Assembly (NCBI RefSeq): GCF_002266425.1
Contig: NZ_NPMN01000017.1
Coordinates: 37,614 to 101,613 of the forward strand
Length of the DNA: 64,000 nucleotides
Source of the DNA: Tissierella sp. P1
GTDB lineage: Bacteria > Bacillota > Clostridia > Tissierellales > Tissierellaceae
Direction of reading: 5' to 3'
Below are positions 34,150 to 43,637 of this stretch, piece after piece. How positions within the stretch are numbered: the stretch's first letter is position 1; every line of letters starts with the position of its first letter. A program made the position numbers and the translations under genes. The notes beneath the pieces are model-generated. The model was not told the DNA's origin. It saw nothing but the letters and a program-made list of their open reading frames with translations, and made no database searches.

Positions 34150-36117
34150 GTGAGAGACAGATTAATTAGTATTGCCTCATTATTAATAATGCTATTATTT
34201 ATTAGTTCAAATTCATACTGTATTGATGTTGATAAGATTATAACAATTGGAGGGGAGAAGAATTATCCTCCTTTTGAATATTTAGATAGCGATGGTGAAT
34301 ATAGAGGATTTAATGTAGACTTAATGAAGGCTTTAGCACTGGAAATGGGAGTGGAAATAAAACTAGTTCCAATGGACTGGGTGGATGCTCATATTTCACT
34401 ACAGAATGGAAGTATAGATGCAATACAGGGCATGAATTATAATGATACTAGACTAGCTATGTATGATTTTTCTAATGAGTATTTAAAAAACTCTCTGGTT
34501 TGTTTTGTTAGAAAGGATGAATCTCAAATATTAGGAATAGATAGCCTAAAGGAACGCAGGGTTGCTGTGCAGAGAAGTGACTTTGCTGCATATGCATTAG
34601 CAGATCGAGGAGAAATAGAAGTAGTCTTTTTTTCGGATTTAGATATTGCCTTTGAAAAGCTTATTAAAAATGAAGTTGATGCTGTTGTAGGAAATAAGCT
34701 TACAGGATTATATATACTTCAGAAAAATAGAAGTATTGATTCAATAAGAATTGTAGGAAATGACATAAGCTTTACATCTTATGGGATGGCATTTAAAAAA
34801 GGCAATAAAGAATTAATGAATGATTTCAATCAAGGGTTAGAAAACTTAAAAAAGAAAGGTACCTACTATAATATATATGAAAAATGGTTTGGGAAAGAAA
34901 TAAAGCCAGCTTGGAAGGACTTATTGAACATACTTTATGCATTATCACTTATTATTTTTATAGCAATTTTAATAAATCTTTTCTTTATTAGAATTAATAG
35001 TATTTTAAAGAAAGAAGTGGAAATGAGGACTGTTGACCTTAAAATAGTAAATGACGAATTAAAGCAAAATCAGCAGATTATAAAAGAGAGTGACAAATAT
35101 AAAGAACAGATTTTAAATGGTATTGGAAATGGTCTTATAACCTTTGATAAGAATGGAGTCATTACAACTCTAAATAAAAGCTGCGAAAGTTTGTTGAATA
35201 TTAACAGTGAAGAATTTATTGGTATGAGGTATGATGAAGTTGGATTAGAAAATTATATTAATGTCGATCATTTAAGGGAGTGTCTAAAATTTGAAAAACA
35301 ATTTAGCTTTCAGGAAAAGAGATATTATAAGGATAATAAGGAAAATATATTATCCTATATATTAAAACCATTATTTGATTTAAATAATGAAAATATTGGA
35401 GCTGTAATTACATTTAATGATATAACGGAAATCAGCATGCTAAGAAAAAGACTTGCTGAAAATGACAAAATGAATTCCTTGGGTACTCTAATATCAAGAA
35501 TGTCTCATGAGATAAGAAATCCCCTTACATCTATAAAAGCATATATTGATTTATTGCCTATAAAATATGAGAATGTAGAGTTTAGAAAAAAGATTACAAC
35601 TGAGATTCCAACTGAAATTGAACGATTAAATGGATTGCTGACTGACTTAATAGATTATTCTAAACCAAAAAAATTAAAAAAAGAAAATTTCGATATAGTA
35701 CAGCTGGTTAACCAAATCATCGATATTTTTGCATCTGAAATAGAGAGCAAAGGGATAGACATTAATTACTTGGATAAGTCACAAAAATTTCTATATGCTG
35801 ATATGCAACAAATCAAGCAAATAATAATAAATATTCTTCGCAATAGTATTGATGCTATTAAAGGTGATGGTGCAATCAGAATCGATATGGAGGATAGACA
35901 AGAAGAAATAATTTTAAGTATATTGGATAATGGCAGGGGTATTGCTGATGATGATTTTAATAATATATTCGATCCTTTTTTTACTACAAAAGATAATGGT
36001 ACTGGACTAGGATTAGCAATATGTTATCAATATGCAAAAGAGAATAATGCAAATATTAATATTGACAGTAAATATGGAGAGTGGACAAAGGTAGAATTGA
36101 TTTTCATGAAATCATAA
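34150..36117 (+). CDS. histidine kinase with extracellular SBP_bac_3 sensor domain
   Basis: 655 residues: signal peptide (LISIASLLIMLLFISSN), one solute-binding domain of the amino-acid family (GGEKNYPPFEYLDSDGEYRG ... NIYEKWFG, residues ~27-255), a membrane helix (ILYALSLIIFIAILINLFF), a short coiled coil, a PAS domain (GIGNGLITFDKNGVITTLN), HisKA with MSHEIRNPLTSIKAY, and HATPase_c (NILRNSIDAI, DNGRGI, TKDNGTGLGLAI). The GTG at 34150 follows AAAGGTGG. It senses a solute outside the cell and pairs with the sigma-54 activator downstream to control the TRAP transporter. The binding domain predicts an amino-acid-like ligand. Confidence 0.9.
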   Translation: MRDRLISIASLLIMLLFISSNSYCIDVDKIITIGGEKNYPPFEYLDSDGEYRGFNVDLMKALALEMGVEIKLVPMDWVDAHISLQNGSIDAIQGMNYNDTRLAMYDFSNEYLKNSLVCFVRKDESQILGIDSLKERRVAVQRSDFAAYALADRGEIEVVFFSDLDIAFEKLIKNEVDAVVGNKLTGLYILQKNRSIDSIRIVGNDISFTSYGMAFKKGNKELMNDFNQGLENLKKKGTYYNIYEKWFGKEIKPAWKDLLNILYALSLIIFIAILINLFFIRINSILKKEVEMRTVDLKIVNDELKQNQQIIKESDKYKEQILNGIGNGLITFDKNGVITTLNKSCESLLNINSEEFIGMRYDEVGLENYINVDHLRECLKFEKQFSFQEKRYYKDNKENILSYILKPLFDLNNENIGAVITFNDITEISMLRKRLAENDKMNSLGTLISRMSHEIRNPLTSIKAYIDLLPIKYENVEFRKKITTEIPTEIERLNGLLTDLIDYSKPKKLKKENFDIVQLVNQIIDIFASEIESKGIDINYLDKSQKFLYADMQQIKQIIINILRNSIDAIKGDGAIRIDMEDRQEEIILSILDNGRGIADDDFNNIFDPFFTTKDNGTGLGLAICYQYAKENNANINIDSKYGEWTKVELIFMKS

Positions 36118-36133
36118 TAATAGGAGAATTAAT

Positions 36134-37489
36134 ATGGAAAAAATATTGATTGCTGATGATGAAAAAAATATTTGTGATTCTTTGAAATTTGCACTTGAGG
36201 ACAATTATGAAGTATTTACTACTCAAGATGCTAACCAAGTTATGGAAATATTATATAGCGAAAATATAGACGTAGTTTTATTGGATTTAAAAATAGGTAA
36301 GATAGATGGAATAACAGTTTTAAAAGATATAAAGAGTAAGCTAAGAAATGTTCAAGTTATTGTGGTGACAGCTTACGGGAGTATTAAATCTTCCATTAAT
36401 GCCATGAAGGAAGGAGCTTTTCATTATATTACAAAACCTATAGACATGGAAGAACTATATTTGTATGTGGAAAAAGCTATAGAATACAAAAATTTAAATT
36501 ATTCATTGACGAATCTTAAAAAGATATTACATGAAAGATATAGCTTTAAAGAGATTATAGGAAAATCTGATAAACTTAGGTTATTTCTTAACAGAGTTGA
36601 GAAAGTCATAGATATTGATTCCACAGTATTGATAACTGGTGAAAGTGGCACTGGGAAGGATTTAATTGCTAAAGCATTACATTTTCAAGGAAATAGGAAG
36701 GATGAAAATTTTATAGTGGTAAATTGTGCCGCTATTCCAGAGAATCTCCTTGAAAGTGAATTATTTGGATATGAAAAAGGAACTTTTACGGGAGCCGATA
36801 AGAAAAAAATAGGTAAAATTCAGCTAGCTAATAATGGAACTTTATTTCTAGATGAAATAGCGGAAATGGATTTACAGCTTCAAGCAAAGATATTGAGAAT
36901 TGTTGAGGATATGGAGGTCACACCCCTAGGCAGCAACAGACCGGTTAAAATTGATGTAAGAATTGTTGCTGCCACTAATAAAGATTTAGAAGCAGAGGTT
37001 AAAGGTGGTAAATTTAGAGAAGATTTATTTTATAGATTGAATGTCATTAATTTAGAAGTGCCACCTTTGAGAGAGCGTAAAGGAGATATCCCTGTTTTAC
37101 TCAATTATTTTTTAAATAAGTATAATAACAAATTACATAAAGAAGTTGTGGGATTTAGTAAAGATGTTATAGAAACTCTAGAGAAATATAAATTCCCTGG
37201 AAATGTAAGAGAACTTGAGAATTTAGTTGAAATGTTAGTAGCATTATCTGATAATAAAATCATTTCAAAAGAGAGCTTGCCTGAGCGATATTATGCTAAC
37301 ATTGACAAAGGTTATGATAATAATGACATAAGAATTAGAATAGGAACCAATTTAAAAGAAATCGAAAGAATTGTAATATTAAAGACCTTAGAATATTTTC
37401 AAGGGAACAGGCGTATGACAGCAGAGAGCTTGCAGATAAGTGAAAGAAATCTTCAGTATAAAATCAAAGAATATAATATTGTGAAATAA
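36134..37489 (+). CDS. NtrC-family sigma-54-dependent response regulator
   Basis: 451 residues: receiver (LIADDEKN, phosphoacceptor Asp in VLLDLKIGKIDG, ITKPID), AAA+ domain with Walker A GESGTGKD, the sigma-54 contact loop GTFTGA (Thr in place of the common Ala), Walker B GTLFLDEIAEM and arginine-finger segments, and a Fis-type HTH (QGNRRMTAESLQISERNLQYKI). The ATG follows ATAGGAGAA. Its kinase is the gene 16 bp upstream. A -24/-12 promoter precedes the TRAP genes, so it should activate them. Confidence 0.93.
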   Translation: MEKILIADDEKNICDSLKFALEDNYEVFTTQDANQVMEILYSENIDVVLLDLKIGKIDGITVLKDIKSKLRNVQVIVVTAYGSIKSSINAMKEGAFHYITKPIDMEELYLYVEKAIEYKNLNYSLTNLKKILHERYSFKEIIGKSDKLRLFLNRVEKVIDIDSTVLITGESGTGKDLIAKALHFQGNRKDENFIVVNCAAIPENLLESELFGYEKGTFTGADKKKIGKIQLANNGTLFLDEIAEMDLQLQAKILRIVEDMEVTPLGSNRPVKIDVRIVAATNKDLEAEVKGGKFREDLFYRLNVINLEVPPLRERKGDIPVLLNYFLNKYNNKLHKEVVGFSKDVIETLEKYKFPGNVRELENLVEMLVALSDNKIISKESLPERYYANIDKGYDNNDIRIRIGTNLKEIERIVILKTLEYFQGNRRMTAESLQISERNLQYKIKEYNIVK

Positions 37490-37540
37490 AAGACTTCTGC
37501 AACATTTGCACTTTAGTGCAATAATTGCAGAAGTCTTTTT
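37490..37540 (+). terminator. nested hairpin: terminator and possible activator-binding dyad
   Basis: The outer arms AAGACTTCTGCAA (37490-37502) and TTGCAGAAGTCTT (37525-37537) pair perfectly and are followed by TTTAAAA. Inside lies a second perfect dyad, TTGCAC-TTTA-GTGCAA (37506-37521), resembling NtrC-type enhancers (TGCAC...GTGCA) and placed about 80 bp upstream of the sigma-54 promoter. Confidence 0.75.
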
Positions 37541-37593
37541 AAAAGATGTGGCCAACGGATGTGATTATTCCAGTGTATTTATATATTATGGCA

Positions 37594-37609
37594 TGGCATG
37601 AATGTTGCA
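37594..37609 (+). promoter_or_regulatory. sigma-54 (-24/-12) promoter of the TRAP operon
   Basis: TGGCATG-AATG-TTGCA matches the sigma-54 consensus TGGCACG-N4-TTGCW with one change. It lies 70 bases before the dctP start and directly downstream of the gene for a sigma-54 activator. Confidence 0.88.
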
Positions 37610-37678
37610 ATTATACATGTTTAGGTAATTGATTTATTAATCACTAAGTCAAGAGATTAAAATTAGGAGGATGGTAAA

Positions 37679-38719
37679 ATGTTCAAGTCTAGAAATTTTG
37701 TAATTCTTTTAGTTATGGTATTAATACTTAGTTTAGTTGTTAGTGGCTGCAAAAGTAAGGATGCATCAAAGGGTTTAGATGACAATGGAACCGAAGAAGT
37801 AATCGAGATTGGATATGGACATGGATTTATGCCTGAAACACCTCATCATAAGGCAGCTATTAAGTTTAAAGAGGAAGTTGAACAAGCAACCAATGGAAGG
37901 GTAAAGGTTAACTTGTTCCCATCAGGACAATTAGGAAGTGCAAGGGAGATGTTTGAGGGACTGCAGATGGGAACTCAAGAGATCGCTTTAGTACCGACAG
38001 CTAGAATAAGTGGATTTGCACCTGAACTACAATTATTTGATTTGCCTTTCTTGTTTCCTAATAGGGAAATCGGATATAAGATTATGGATGGAGAAGTGGG
38101 TACAGCATTGCTTGATAGCTTGAAAAGTCAAAAAATTAAAGGAGTTGCTTTTTACGAGGATGGATATAAGCATTTTACAGCTAATAAGCCAATATCTAAG
38201 TTAGAAGATTTCAAAGGCCTAAAATTTAGAACAATGGAAAGTCCTATTATAATTAATCAATTTAAAGCTTTAGGATCTAATCCAACTCCTATTGATTTCG
38301 GGGAATTATATAGTTCATTACAGCTAGGTGTTGTTGACGGACAAGAGAATCCGTTAGTTACAATAGTAAGTTCTAAGTTTTATGAAGTACAAACGAATCT
38401 AACTCTTAGTGAGCATGCTTATTTAGGCCATGTACTGATATTTAGTGATGATTGGTACAATAAATTACCTAAAGATATACAAGAAATACTCTATGAAAAG
38501 GGTAGAGAGATAGCTAAATGGCAGAGGCAAGCAGTCCAAGAAGAAGAGAAAAATTATTTACAAACAATTAAAGATGCTGGCGTTAATGTAGTTGAATTAT
38601 CCCCAGAAGAAAAAGAAAAGATGAAAGAAATAACTTTATCTGTTCATCAAGAATATGTTAAGTTATTTGGAAATGAAATTTTAGATAAGACATATGAAGA
38701 AATTGAAAAATATAAATAG
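37679..38719 (+). CDS. dctP: TRAP transporter substrate-binding lipoprotein, DctP type
   Basis: 346 residues. Lipoprotein signal with lipobox LVVSGC (Cys near residue 23), then the DctP fold: GHGFMPETPHHKAAIKF, FPSGQLGSAREMFEGLQMG, the family Arg in LKFRTMESP and VDGQENPL. Captures a small organic acid or related solute outside the membrane and passes it to the DctQ/DctM proteins encoded next. The ATG follows AGGAGGATGG. Expression probably depends on sigma-54 and the kinase/regulator pair upstream. The ligand is not predictable from these motifs. Confidence 0.92.
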   Translation: MFKSRNFVILLVMVLILSLVVSGCKSKDASKGLDDNGTEEVIEIGYGHGFMPETPHHKAAIKFKEEVEQATNGRVKVNLFPSGQLGSAREMFEGLQMGTQEIALVPTARISGFAPELQLFDLPFLFPNREIGYKIMDGEVGTALLDSLKSQKIKGVAFYEDGYKHFTANKPISKLEDFKGLKFRTMESPIIINQFKALGSNPTPIDFGELYSSLQLGVVDGQENPLVTIVSSKFYEVQTNLTLSEHAYLGHVLIFSDDWYNKLPKDIQEILYEKGREIAKWQRQAVQEEEKNYLQTIKDAGVNVVELSPEEKEKMKEITLSVHQEYVKLFGNEILDKTYEEIEKYK

Positions 38720-38752
38720 ACAGTTAAATAACTTGAAGGTAGGAGGTCGAAA

Positions 38753-39229
38753 ATGAAATCATTTAATAATATCCTATCAAAGATAGAACAATACTTCATT
38801 GGGATACTGCTATTAGCTATAGCTTTCATACTTTTTATTAATGTAGTACTTAGATTTTTTGGTTCTTCTTTGGTGTGGTCAGAAGAAGTGGCACGATATG
38901 CTATAGTATGGCTGACATTTGTTGGCTCTAGTGTTTGTGTTTATAAAGGTGCACATATAGGAGTAGATGCTATAATGAATGTTTTAAGTGAGAAGGGTAA
39001 GAAGGTTTTACTTCTTATAACAATTTTAATGTCAATTGCATTTACTTTGCTATTTACTTATTTTTCATTTATAATTACAAAAAATGTATTCATTACAAAC
39101 CAAGTTAGTTCAACTATAAAAGTTCCAATGGTATATGTTTATGGTTCAATGCCTATAGGTGGAATACTTATGTTATTGAGATATACTCAAGAATTCTTTA
39201 TAAAACTAAAGGGTGGTGAAAGTAAATGA
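38753..39229 (+). CDS. dctQ: TRAP transporter small membrane subunit, DctQ type
   Basis: 158 residues, four membrane helices, with the family segment LVWSEEVARYAIVWLTFVGSSV and GAHIGVDAI. Start ATG after GGAGGTC. It overlaps dctM by four bases (ATGA). It forms the membrane complex of the TRAP transporter with DctM. Confidence 0.92.
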   Translation: MKSFNNILSKIEQYFIGILLLAIAFILFINVVLRFFGSSLVWSEEVARYAIVWLTFVGSSVCVYKGAHIGVDAIMNVLSEKGKKVLLLITILMSIAFTLLFTYFSFIITKNVFITNQVSSTIKVPMVYVYGSMPIGGILMLLRYTQEFFIKLKGGESK

Positions 39230-40500
39230 CAGTAGCATTATTCGTACTTCTATTTGTCTTTTTGTTTACTGGAGCACCAGTATATATTGCAATGTCTTTA
39301 GCAAGTGTTCTAGCATTATCTTTTTTCACTCCTATACCTATGGAGGTTGTGGCTCAAAGGATGTTTTCTGGTATTGATAAGTTTTCATTAATGGCTGTCC
39401 CATTTTTTATTCTTGCAGCTAATGTAATGAAAGGTGGAGGGATTTCAAAAAGAATACTTAATTTGGCAAGTAAATTAGTAGGACATTTAACGGGTGGACT
39501 TGCTATTGCAGTTGTAATATCATGTATGTTCTTTGGAGCAGTTTCGGGTTCAAGTCCTGCAACAGTTGTTGCAATAGGAGGGCTTATGTTACCTGAATTA
39601 CTTAAAGGAGGATATGGTGAGAAGTTTTCACTTGGATTAATCACATCGAGTCCAGCAGTTGCAGTAATTATACCTCCAAGTATAGGTATGATTGTATATG
39701 GAACTGTTACAGGAGTATCAGTTGGAGATTTGTTTATAGGAGGTATTGGACCTGGAATTGTATGGGGATTAGTTGTTATCGTATATTGTTACTTTATTGC
39801 AAAGAAGGATAAAGTGCCTGTACAGGAGAAAGCATCTCTGAAGGAAATATTAATAGCTTTTAAAGAGGCTGCATGGGCACTAGGAGTTCCTTTTATTATA
39901 ATAGGAGGTATCTATGGTGGAATATTTACACCAACAGAATCTGCTGTTGTTGCTTCAGTCTATGCTATTTTTGTCGCTATATTTATTTATAAGCAGTTAG
40001 ATTTTAAGGGGCTATTAGATGAATCCATTGATGCTGCCGTAGGTACAGCACAAGTTATGATATTATTAGCTGCTGCTTCGATATTCTCTTGGATATTGAC
40101 TAGGCAGCAGATTCCACAGGCCCTCGCAGAGGGGTTGATAGCAATAACTAATTCTAAGGTGACAATATTGCTAATGATGAACATTATACTTTTAGTTGCG
40201 GGAATGTTTATCGATCCAGCTTCGGCAACTACTATATTAGCACCATTATTTTTACCTCTAGCAATAAATTATGGTATAGATCCCATACATTTAGGAATAA
40301 TTATGGTTGTAAATGGTGCCATAGGAATGTTTACACCACCATTTGGATTAAATTTATTTGTAGCAACAGGAGTCTCTAAAGAACCTGTCAGCAAGATTAT
40401 TTCAGGTATAGTACCATTTGTAATATTATCTTTAATTACCATGGCTATTGTGACATATGTACCACAAGTAACAATGTTTTTTGTTAATACCATGAAATAA
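39226..40500 (+). CDS. dctM: TRAP transporter large permease, DctM type
   Basis: 424 residues, about 12 helices. Family motifs include AVPFFILAANVMKGGGISKRI, GAVSGSSPATVVAIG, SSPAVAVIIPPSIGMI and FTPTESAVVASVYA near the middle, and FTPPFGLNLFVATGVS near the end. It is the ion-coupled translocation subunit, driven by a cation gradient in known TRAP systems. Last gene of the sigma-54-driven operon. Confidence 0.94.
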   Translation: MTVALFVLLFVFLFTGAPVYIAMSLASVLALSFFTPIPMEVVAQRMFSGIDKFSLMAVPFFILAANVMKGGGISKRILNLASKLVGHLTGGLAIAVVISCMFFGAVSGSSPATVVAIGGLMLPELLKGGYGEKFSLGLITSSPAVAVIIPPSIGMIVYGTVTGVSVGDLFIGGIGPGIVWGLVVIVYCYFIAKKDKVPVQEKASLKEILIAFKEAAWALGVPFIIIGGIYGGIFTPTESAVVASVYAIFVAIFIYKQLDFKGLLDESIDAAVGTAQVMILLAAASIFSWILTRQQIPQALAEGLIAITNSKVTILLMMNIILLVAGMFIDPASATTILAPLFLPLAINYGIDPIHLGIIMVVNGAIGMFTPPFGLNLFVATGVSKEPVSKIISGIVPFVILSLITMAIVTYVPQVTMFFVNTMK

Positions 40501-40563
40501 ATATATAATAATACTAGTTAATAATTTATGGTCCTTAGATTAAGACTTTAGTGATTGGACTTT

Positions 40564-40609
40564 AAAAACGGTTTTGGATTTAGATTTGATCCCAAACCGT
40601 TTTTTTATA
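40564..40609 (+). terminator. terminator of the TRAP operon
   Basis: AAAACGGTTTTGGAT and ATCCCAAACCGTTTT form a long stem ending in seven T. Confidence 0.88.
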
Positions 40610-40747
40610 ACGAATATGGGAACCCTCCTTCAAAAACCTCTTTGGAAACCTTTTTTATATGCAATTAATTACTTTTCTTGTATAAAAAATTGATTCAATA
40701 TATAATTAATCTAAATGAGAAAAAGAGATGACATTGGAGGTAAACAA

Positions 40748-41242
40748 ATGATGAATAATCTGGACAATTATAATAATATATCTTTCGCAAGAGCTGAAAC
40801 TTCTGTGATAATGGAGGTGTTTCATAGCAATATTTATGGAAATGTCCACGGTGGAGAGCTGATGAAACTTGTAGATATTGCAGCAGGTATGGCAGCAACA
40901 AAGCATTGTAAAGGTCAGGTAGTTACTGCTAGAGTGGATGAAGTAGTATTTCATCGTCCGGTGCATGTAGGAAATATAGTTAAATGTATTGGACAGTTAG
41001 CTTATGTAGGTAAATCTTCTATGCAAATTATAGTAAATATCTTAGCAAGTAGTATAGAAAATTATAGTGAATGGGAAACAGCATTAACTGCATTTGTTAC
41101 TATGGTTCATATGGTAGATAATAAATCAGCTAAAGTACCAGAACTGATTGTAACTACGAAAGAAGAGGAAGAAATCTATAAACTGGGAGAGAAAAAGTAT
41201 AAGGAAATAAAAGATAAATATATTAAATCAGAAATTGTTTGA
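40748..41242 (+). CDS. hotdog-fold acyl-CoA thioesterase (YkhA type)
   Basis: 164 residues. The hotdog fold with the YkhA/BACH signature NIYGNVHGGELMKLVDIAAGMAA and conserved VDEVVFHRPVHVGNIV. Hydrolyses acyl-CoA esters in the cytoplasm; chain length is not predictable. The ATG at 40748 follows TTGGAGG; the frame begins earlier at 40715 but has no ribosome binding site there. Monocistronic between two hairpins. Confidence 0.9.
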   Translation: MMNNLDNYNNISFARAETSVIMEVFHSNIYGNVHGGELMKLVDIAAGMAATKHCKGQVVTARVDEVVFHRPVHVGNIVKCIGQLAYVGKSSMQIIVNILASSIENYSEWETALTAFVTMVHMVDNKSAKVPELIVTTKEEEEIYKLGEKKYKEIKDKYIKSEIV

Positions 41243-41258
41243 TGTAGATTGCTGGTTA

Positions 41259-41305
41259 AATCACTTCTTAGGGTATCAATTGATTGACATAACTAGGAAG
41301 TGATT
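41259..41305 (+). terminator. hairpin after the thioesterase gene
   Basis: AATCACTTCTTAG and CTAGGAAGTGATT pair with one G-U around a loop that includes the palindrome ATCAATTGAT. No strong T-run follows, so termination strength is uncertain. Confidence 0.5.
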
Positions 41306-41334
41306 ATTAGTTATAATGTACAGGAGGTCTAAAA

Positions 41335-41612
41335 GTGGAAAAGGTATATGAATTTGAAGCTGAAATAAAGAAGGTTCCTGATATTGATGGTGCATATGTG
41401 GAGATACCCTTTGATGTAAAAGCTGAGTTTGGCAAAGGTCGTGTACCTGTTAATGCTACATTTGATGGAGAGCCATATGAAGCAGTCTCGTAAGGATGAA
41501 GACTCCATGTCATATAATCGGTATCAGAAAGGATATCCGAGCAAAAATAGGCAAGCAACCAGGAGATACAATAAAAGTTACTTTAGTAGAAAGAGATGTA
41601 AATAAGAAATAA
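41335..41612 (+). pseudogene. DUF1905-family protein, frameshifted in the middle
   Basis: From GTG 41335 (seven bases after AGGAGG) the frame reads [23 protein letters not shown] trimmed, then [20 protein letters not shown], and ends at 41493. The next frame continues the family without gap: [20 protein letters not shown], then [15 protein letters not shown], to a stop at 41612. One G is missing in GAAGCAGT near 41481; GAAGGCAGT restores EGSLVRM and a 92-residue protein. DUF1905 proteins are small beta-barrel proteins of unknown function. Read error or real lesion cannot be told. Confidence 0.85.
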
Positions 41613-41627
41613 AATAAATGTAAAATA

Positions 41628-41669
41628 CATATATAAATCAGTGGAGAGGATTCCACTGATTTATATATG
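41628..41669. terminator. perfect 18-bp-stem hairpin between convergent genes
   Basis: CATATATAAATCAGTGGA (41628-41645) and its exact reverse complement (41652-41669) around GAGGAT. It overlaps the last codons of the - strand DUF6320-like gene and is followed on the - strand by TGTATTTTACATTTA. Probably terminates the - strand operon. Confidence 0.7.
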
Positions 41670-42329
41670 CATTCTTTTACTCATCTCTATTTTTATATTC
41701 TTTCCCTGAAAAATAAATACAGCTGATAAGGATATGATGCTTAAGGATACACATATTATTGTTGGATATATAATCTTTATCCAACCAAATATCATAAATA
41801 AAGCGGGAATTATGCCGAATAATCCATCTATTAAAGCATAAGTAATATAATCTCTTACGCTTAGTTTCATGATCTTTGCTGTTACATACATAACTATCAT
41901 AGCAGCCACACAAGCAATAGGGATTACGTAGTTTAAGGACCAGCCTCTCCAGCCTGTTTCCCAGTCCCAGAAAATGGCTAACAACGATATAATTGCAACT
42001 TGACGTACAATTTTTTTAGGTATATGATATCTTTTTTGTATAATAGAAATTAATCCTAGCCACATACTAAGCAGCCCAAATACTAATAATAGTGGCCAAT
42101 TTATATCAGAGGGAAAGAGTATATTGATTGCAAAGCTAATTACTACGGCTGCAATAGAAATAAAAATCATTATTTTAATGGCTAGATGACTTTCATAATA
42201 AGGAGGTATTCTAGGAAAAATATCCTCATCTTTATGAGTGATATTAGTATGTGGTAAGATATTACCACATAAGGTGCATTTTTCTCGATTTTCCCGTATA
42301 TAGAGTCGGCAGTGAGTACAATATTGCAT
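41661..42329 (-). CDS. zinc-ribbon membrane protein (DUF6320-like)
   Basis: 222 residues. The N-terminal zinc ribbon (YCTHCRLYIRENREKCTLCG, two CxxC pairs) is joined to six or seven membrane helices. The ATG at 42329 follows AGAAGGAA; the frame continues upstream to 42464 only because it overlaps the acyltransferase gene. Last of three - strand genes with an acyltransferase and an esterase. Similar zinc-ribbon membrane proteins occur next to such genes in other Clostridia (from memory). The role is unknown, perhaps in lipid or envelope ester metabolism. Confidence 0.7.
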   Translation of the reverse strand: MQYCTHCRLYIRENREKCTLCGNILPHTNITHKDEDIFPRIPPYYESHLAIKIMIFISIAAVVISFAINILFPSDINWPLLLVFGLLSMWLGLISIIQKRYHIPKKIVRQVAIISLLAIFWDWETGWRGWSLNYVIPIACVAAMIVMYVTAKIMKLSVRDYITYALIDGLFGIIPALFMIFGWIKIIYPTIICVSLSIISLSAVFIFQGKNIKIEMSKRMHI

Positions 42330-42345
42330 AGTATTTTCCTTCTTT

Positions 42346-43623
42346 CTAAAGATTTGATGTGATTTCAATTTCAACTCCCTTTTGTGAAAGAAACTGAAAA
42401 AATGTTTTTTGTATATCGGTTTCTTCAAAGGGTGATGTAAAGCTAATGACAATTCTGTCTTCATAGGTACATAAGGTTATCAGAGGTCTTCTAGCACTGA
42501 CGCAAATACTAAATTGTCGTATGTAGTTATTAAACTCTGAAGGCATGATGATCTTTCCAATATTTGAAATAGATGATGTTATCTTCCTATCATTTAGCCT
42601 ATTGGCTATACGAAGAACATAATCCTTAATGGGTAGGGGAATCACCCTTGTAAGTAGATTTTTTTCTAAGGACATAAAATGATTCAGCTGTTTATCTAAC
42701 TGCTCCTTGGTCAATCCTTTCTTAAAACTTTCACTTACACTCTGAATTATTTCTTCAAAATCAGGACTACTATTATTAAATTGATAACTAATATTCATCG
42801 TACTAAAGAAATTTCTAGCTGTGGCTGATTCATAGTATTGCCTTAAATTAATCGGAACAGATAAAACCACAGGTCTTTTTTTCTTATTAGCAGGCATTTC
42901 CTTATAAATAGAATAAAGGAGTAGGGATGTCATAAATATTGTTAAAGTAGTATTATATTCATGAGCTATATCTAAAACGGCTTTTACGGACATAGACCCT
43001 TCAATTAGTTTCATTCTATTTTCTGCTATTCTATTTCCTTTAATATGATAAGCAGGTCGAGATTTTTCTTTTTTGTTTTTGAGTTTTTGACTAGTATTAT
43101 CTTCTTTGTTATAATTCTTGCCAAAACTATCATCCATCTTTTGACTTATTGATGCTTTGAAGTTTAGTTCAGGTATACTATCTCCAAATATATCTCCATA
43201 TCTAATAGTCATATAATGATATATAAGTGTCTCCATAAACCAAATAACACCTGCACCGTCAGTAAGAGAATGAAAAATTTCCACATTTATTCTTTTCCTA
43301 TAGTAAAATACTCGAATTAACAAATTCCTTTGATTTTTTATATAAAGAGGAGCACAAAGTGGATTAGACTCCAATTCCACTTTAGGATTAGTATCTGTGG
43401 ATTCGAAATAGTACCAAAAGGCTCCTCTTCTTAAGACAGATTTATATAGTGGAAAGCTTTCAATAGTTAAATCTAAAGATTTTTGTAAAATCTTTGAATC
43501 AACATCTTCATATAATTCACAGGCAAGTCTAAAAACCTTAGTATCCTTATTATTGGCAACTGCAGGAAAAAGTTTTGATGCATTATCAAGTTTAGTCCAA
43601 TTTACTTCTTTTTGCTGTTTCAT
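42346..43623 (-). CDS. condensation-fold acyltransferase (alcohol acetyltransferase/PapA-like)
   Basis: 425 residues. The motif VEIFHSLTDGAGVIWFMETL contains the HxxxDG catalytic His/Asp/Gly of the chloramphenicol acetyltransferase/condensation superfamily at about residue 117. The second half has SVPINLRQYY and TRVIPLPIKDYVLR, the usual floor-loop and C-terminal features of stand-alone members. These enzymes move an acyl group from CoA or a carrier to an alcohol or amine. The ATG follows GAGGAAG. It lies 14 bp after the hydrolase gene and 16 bp before the zinc-ribbon gene, in one operon. Confidence 0.8.
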   Translation of the reverse strand: MKQQKEVNWTKLDNASKLFPAVANNKDTKVFRLACELYEDVDSKILQKSLDLTIESFPLYKSVLRRGAFWYYFESTDTNPKVELESNPLCAPLYIKNQRNLLIRVFYYRKRINVEIFHSLTDGAGVIWFMETLIYHYMTIRYGDIFGDSIPELNFKASISQKMDDSFGKNYNKEDNTSQKLKNKKEKSRPAYHIKGNRIAENRMKLIEGSMSVKAVLDIAHEYNTTLTIFMTSLLLYSIYKEMPANKKKRPVVLSVPINLRQYYESATARNFFSTMNISYQFNNSSPDFEEIIQSVSESFKKGLTKEQLDKQLNHFMSLEKNLLTRVIPLPIKDYVLRIANRLNDRKITSSISNIGKIIMPSEFNNYIRQFSICVSARRPLITLCTYEDRIVISFTSPFEETDIQKTFFQFLSQKGVEIEITSNL

Positions 43624-43637
43624 AGTACTTCCTCACT

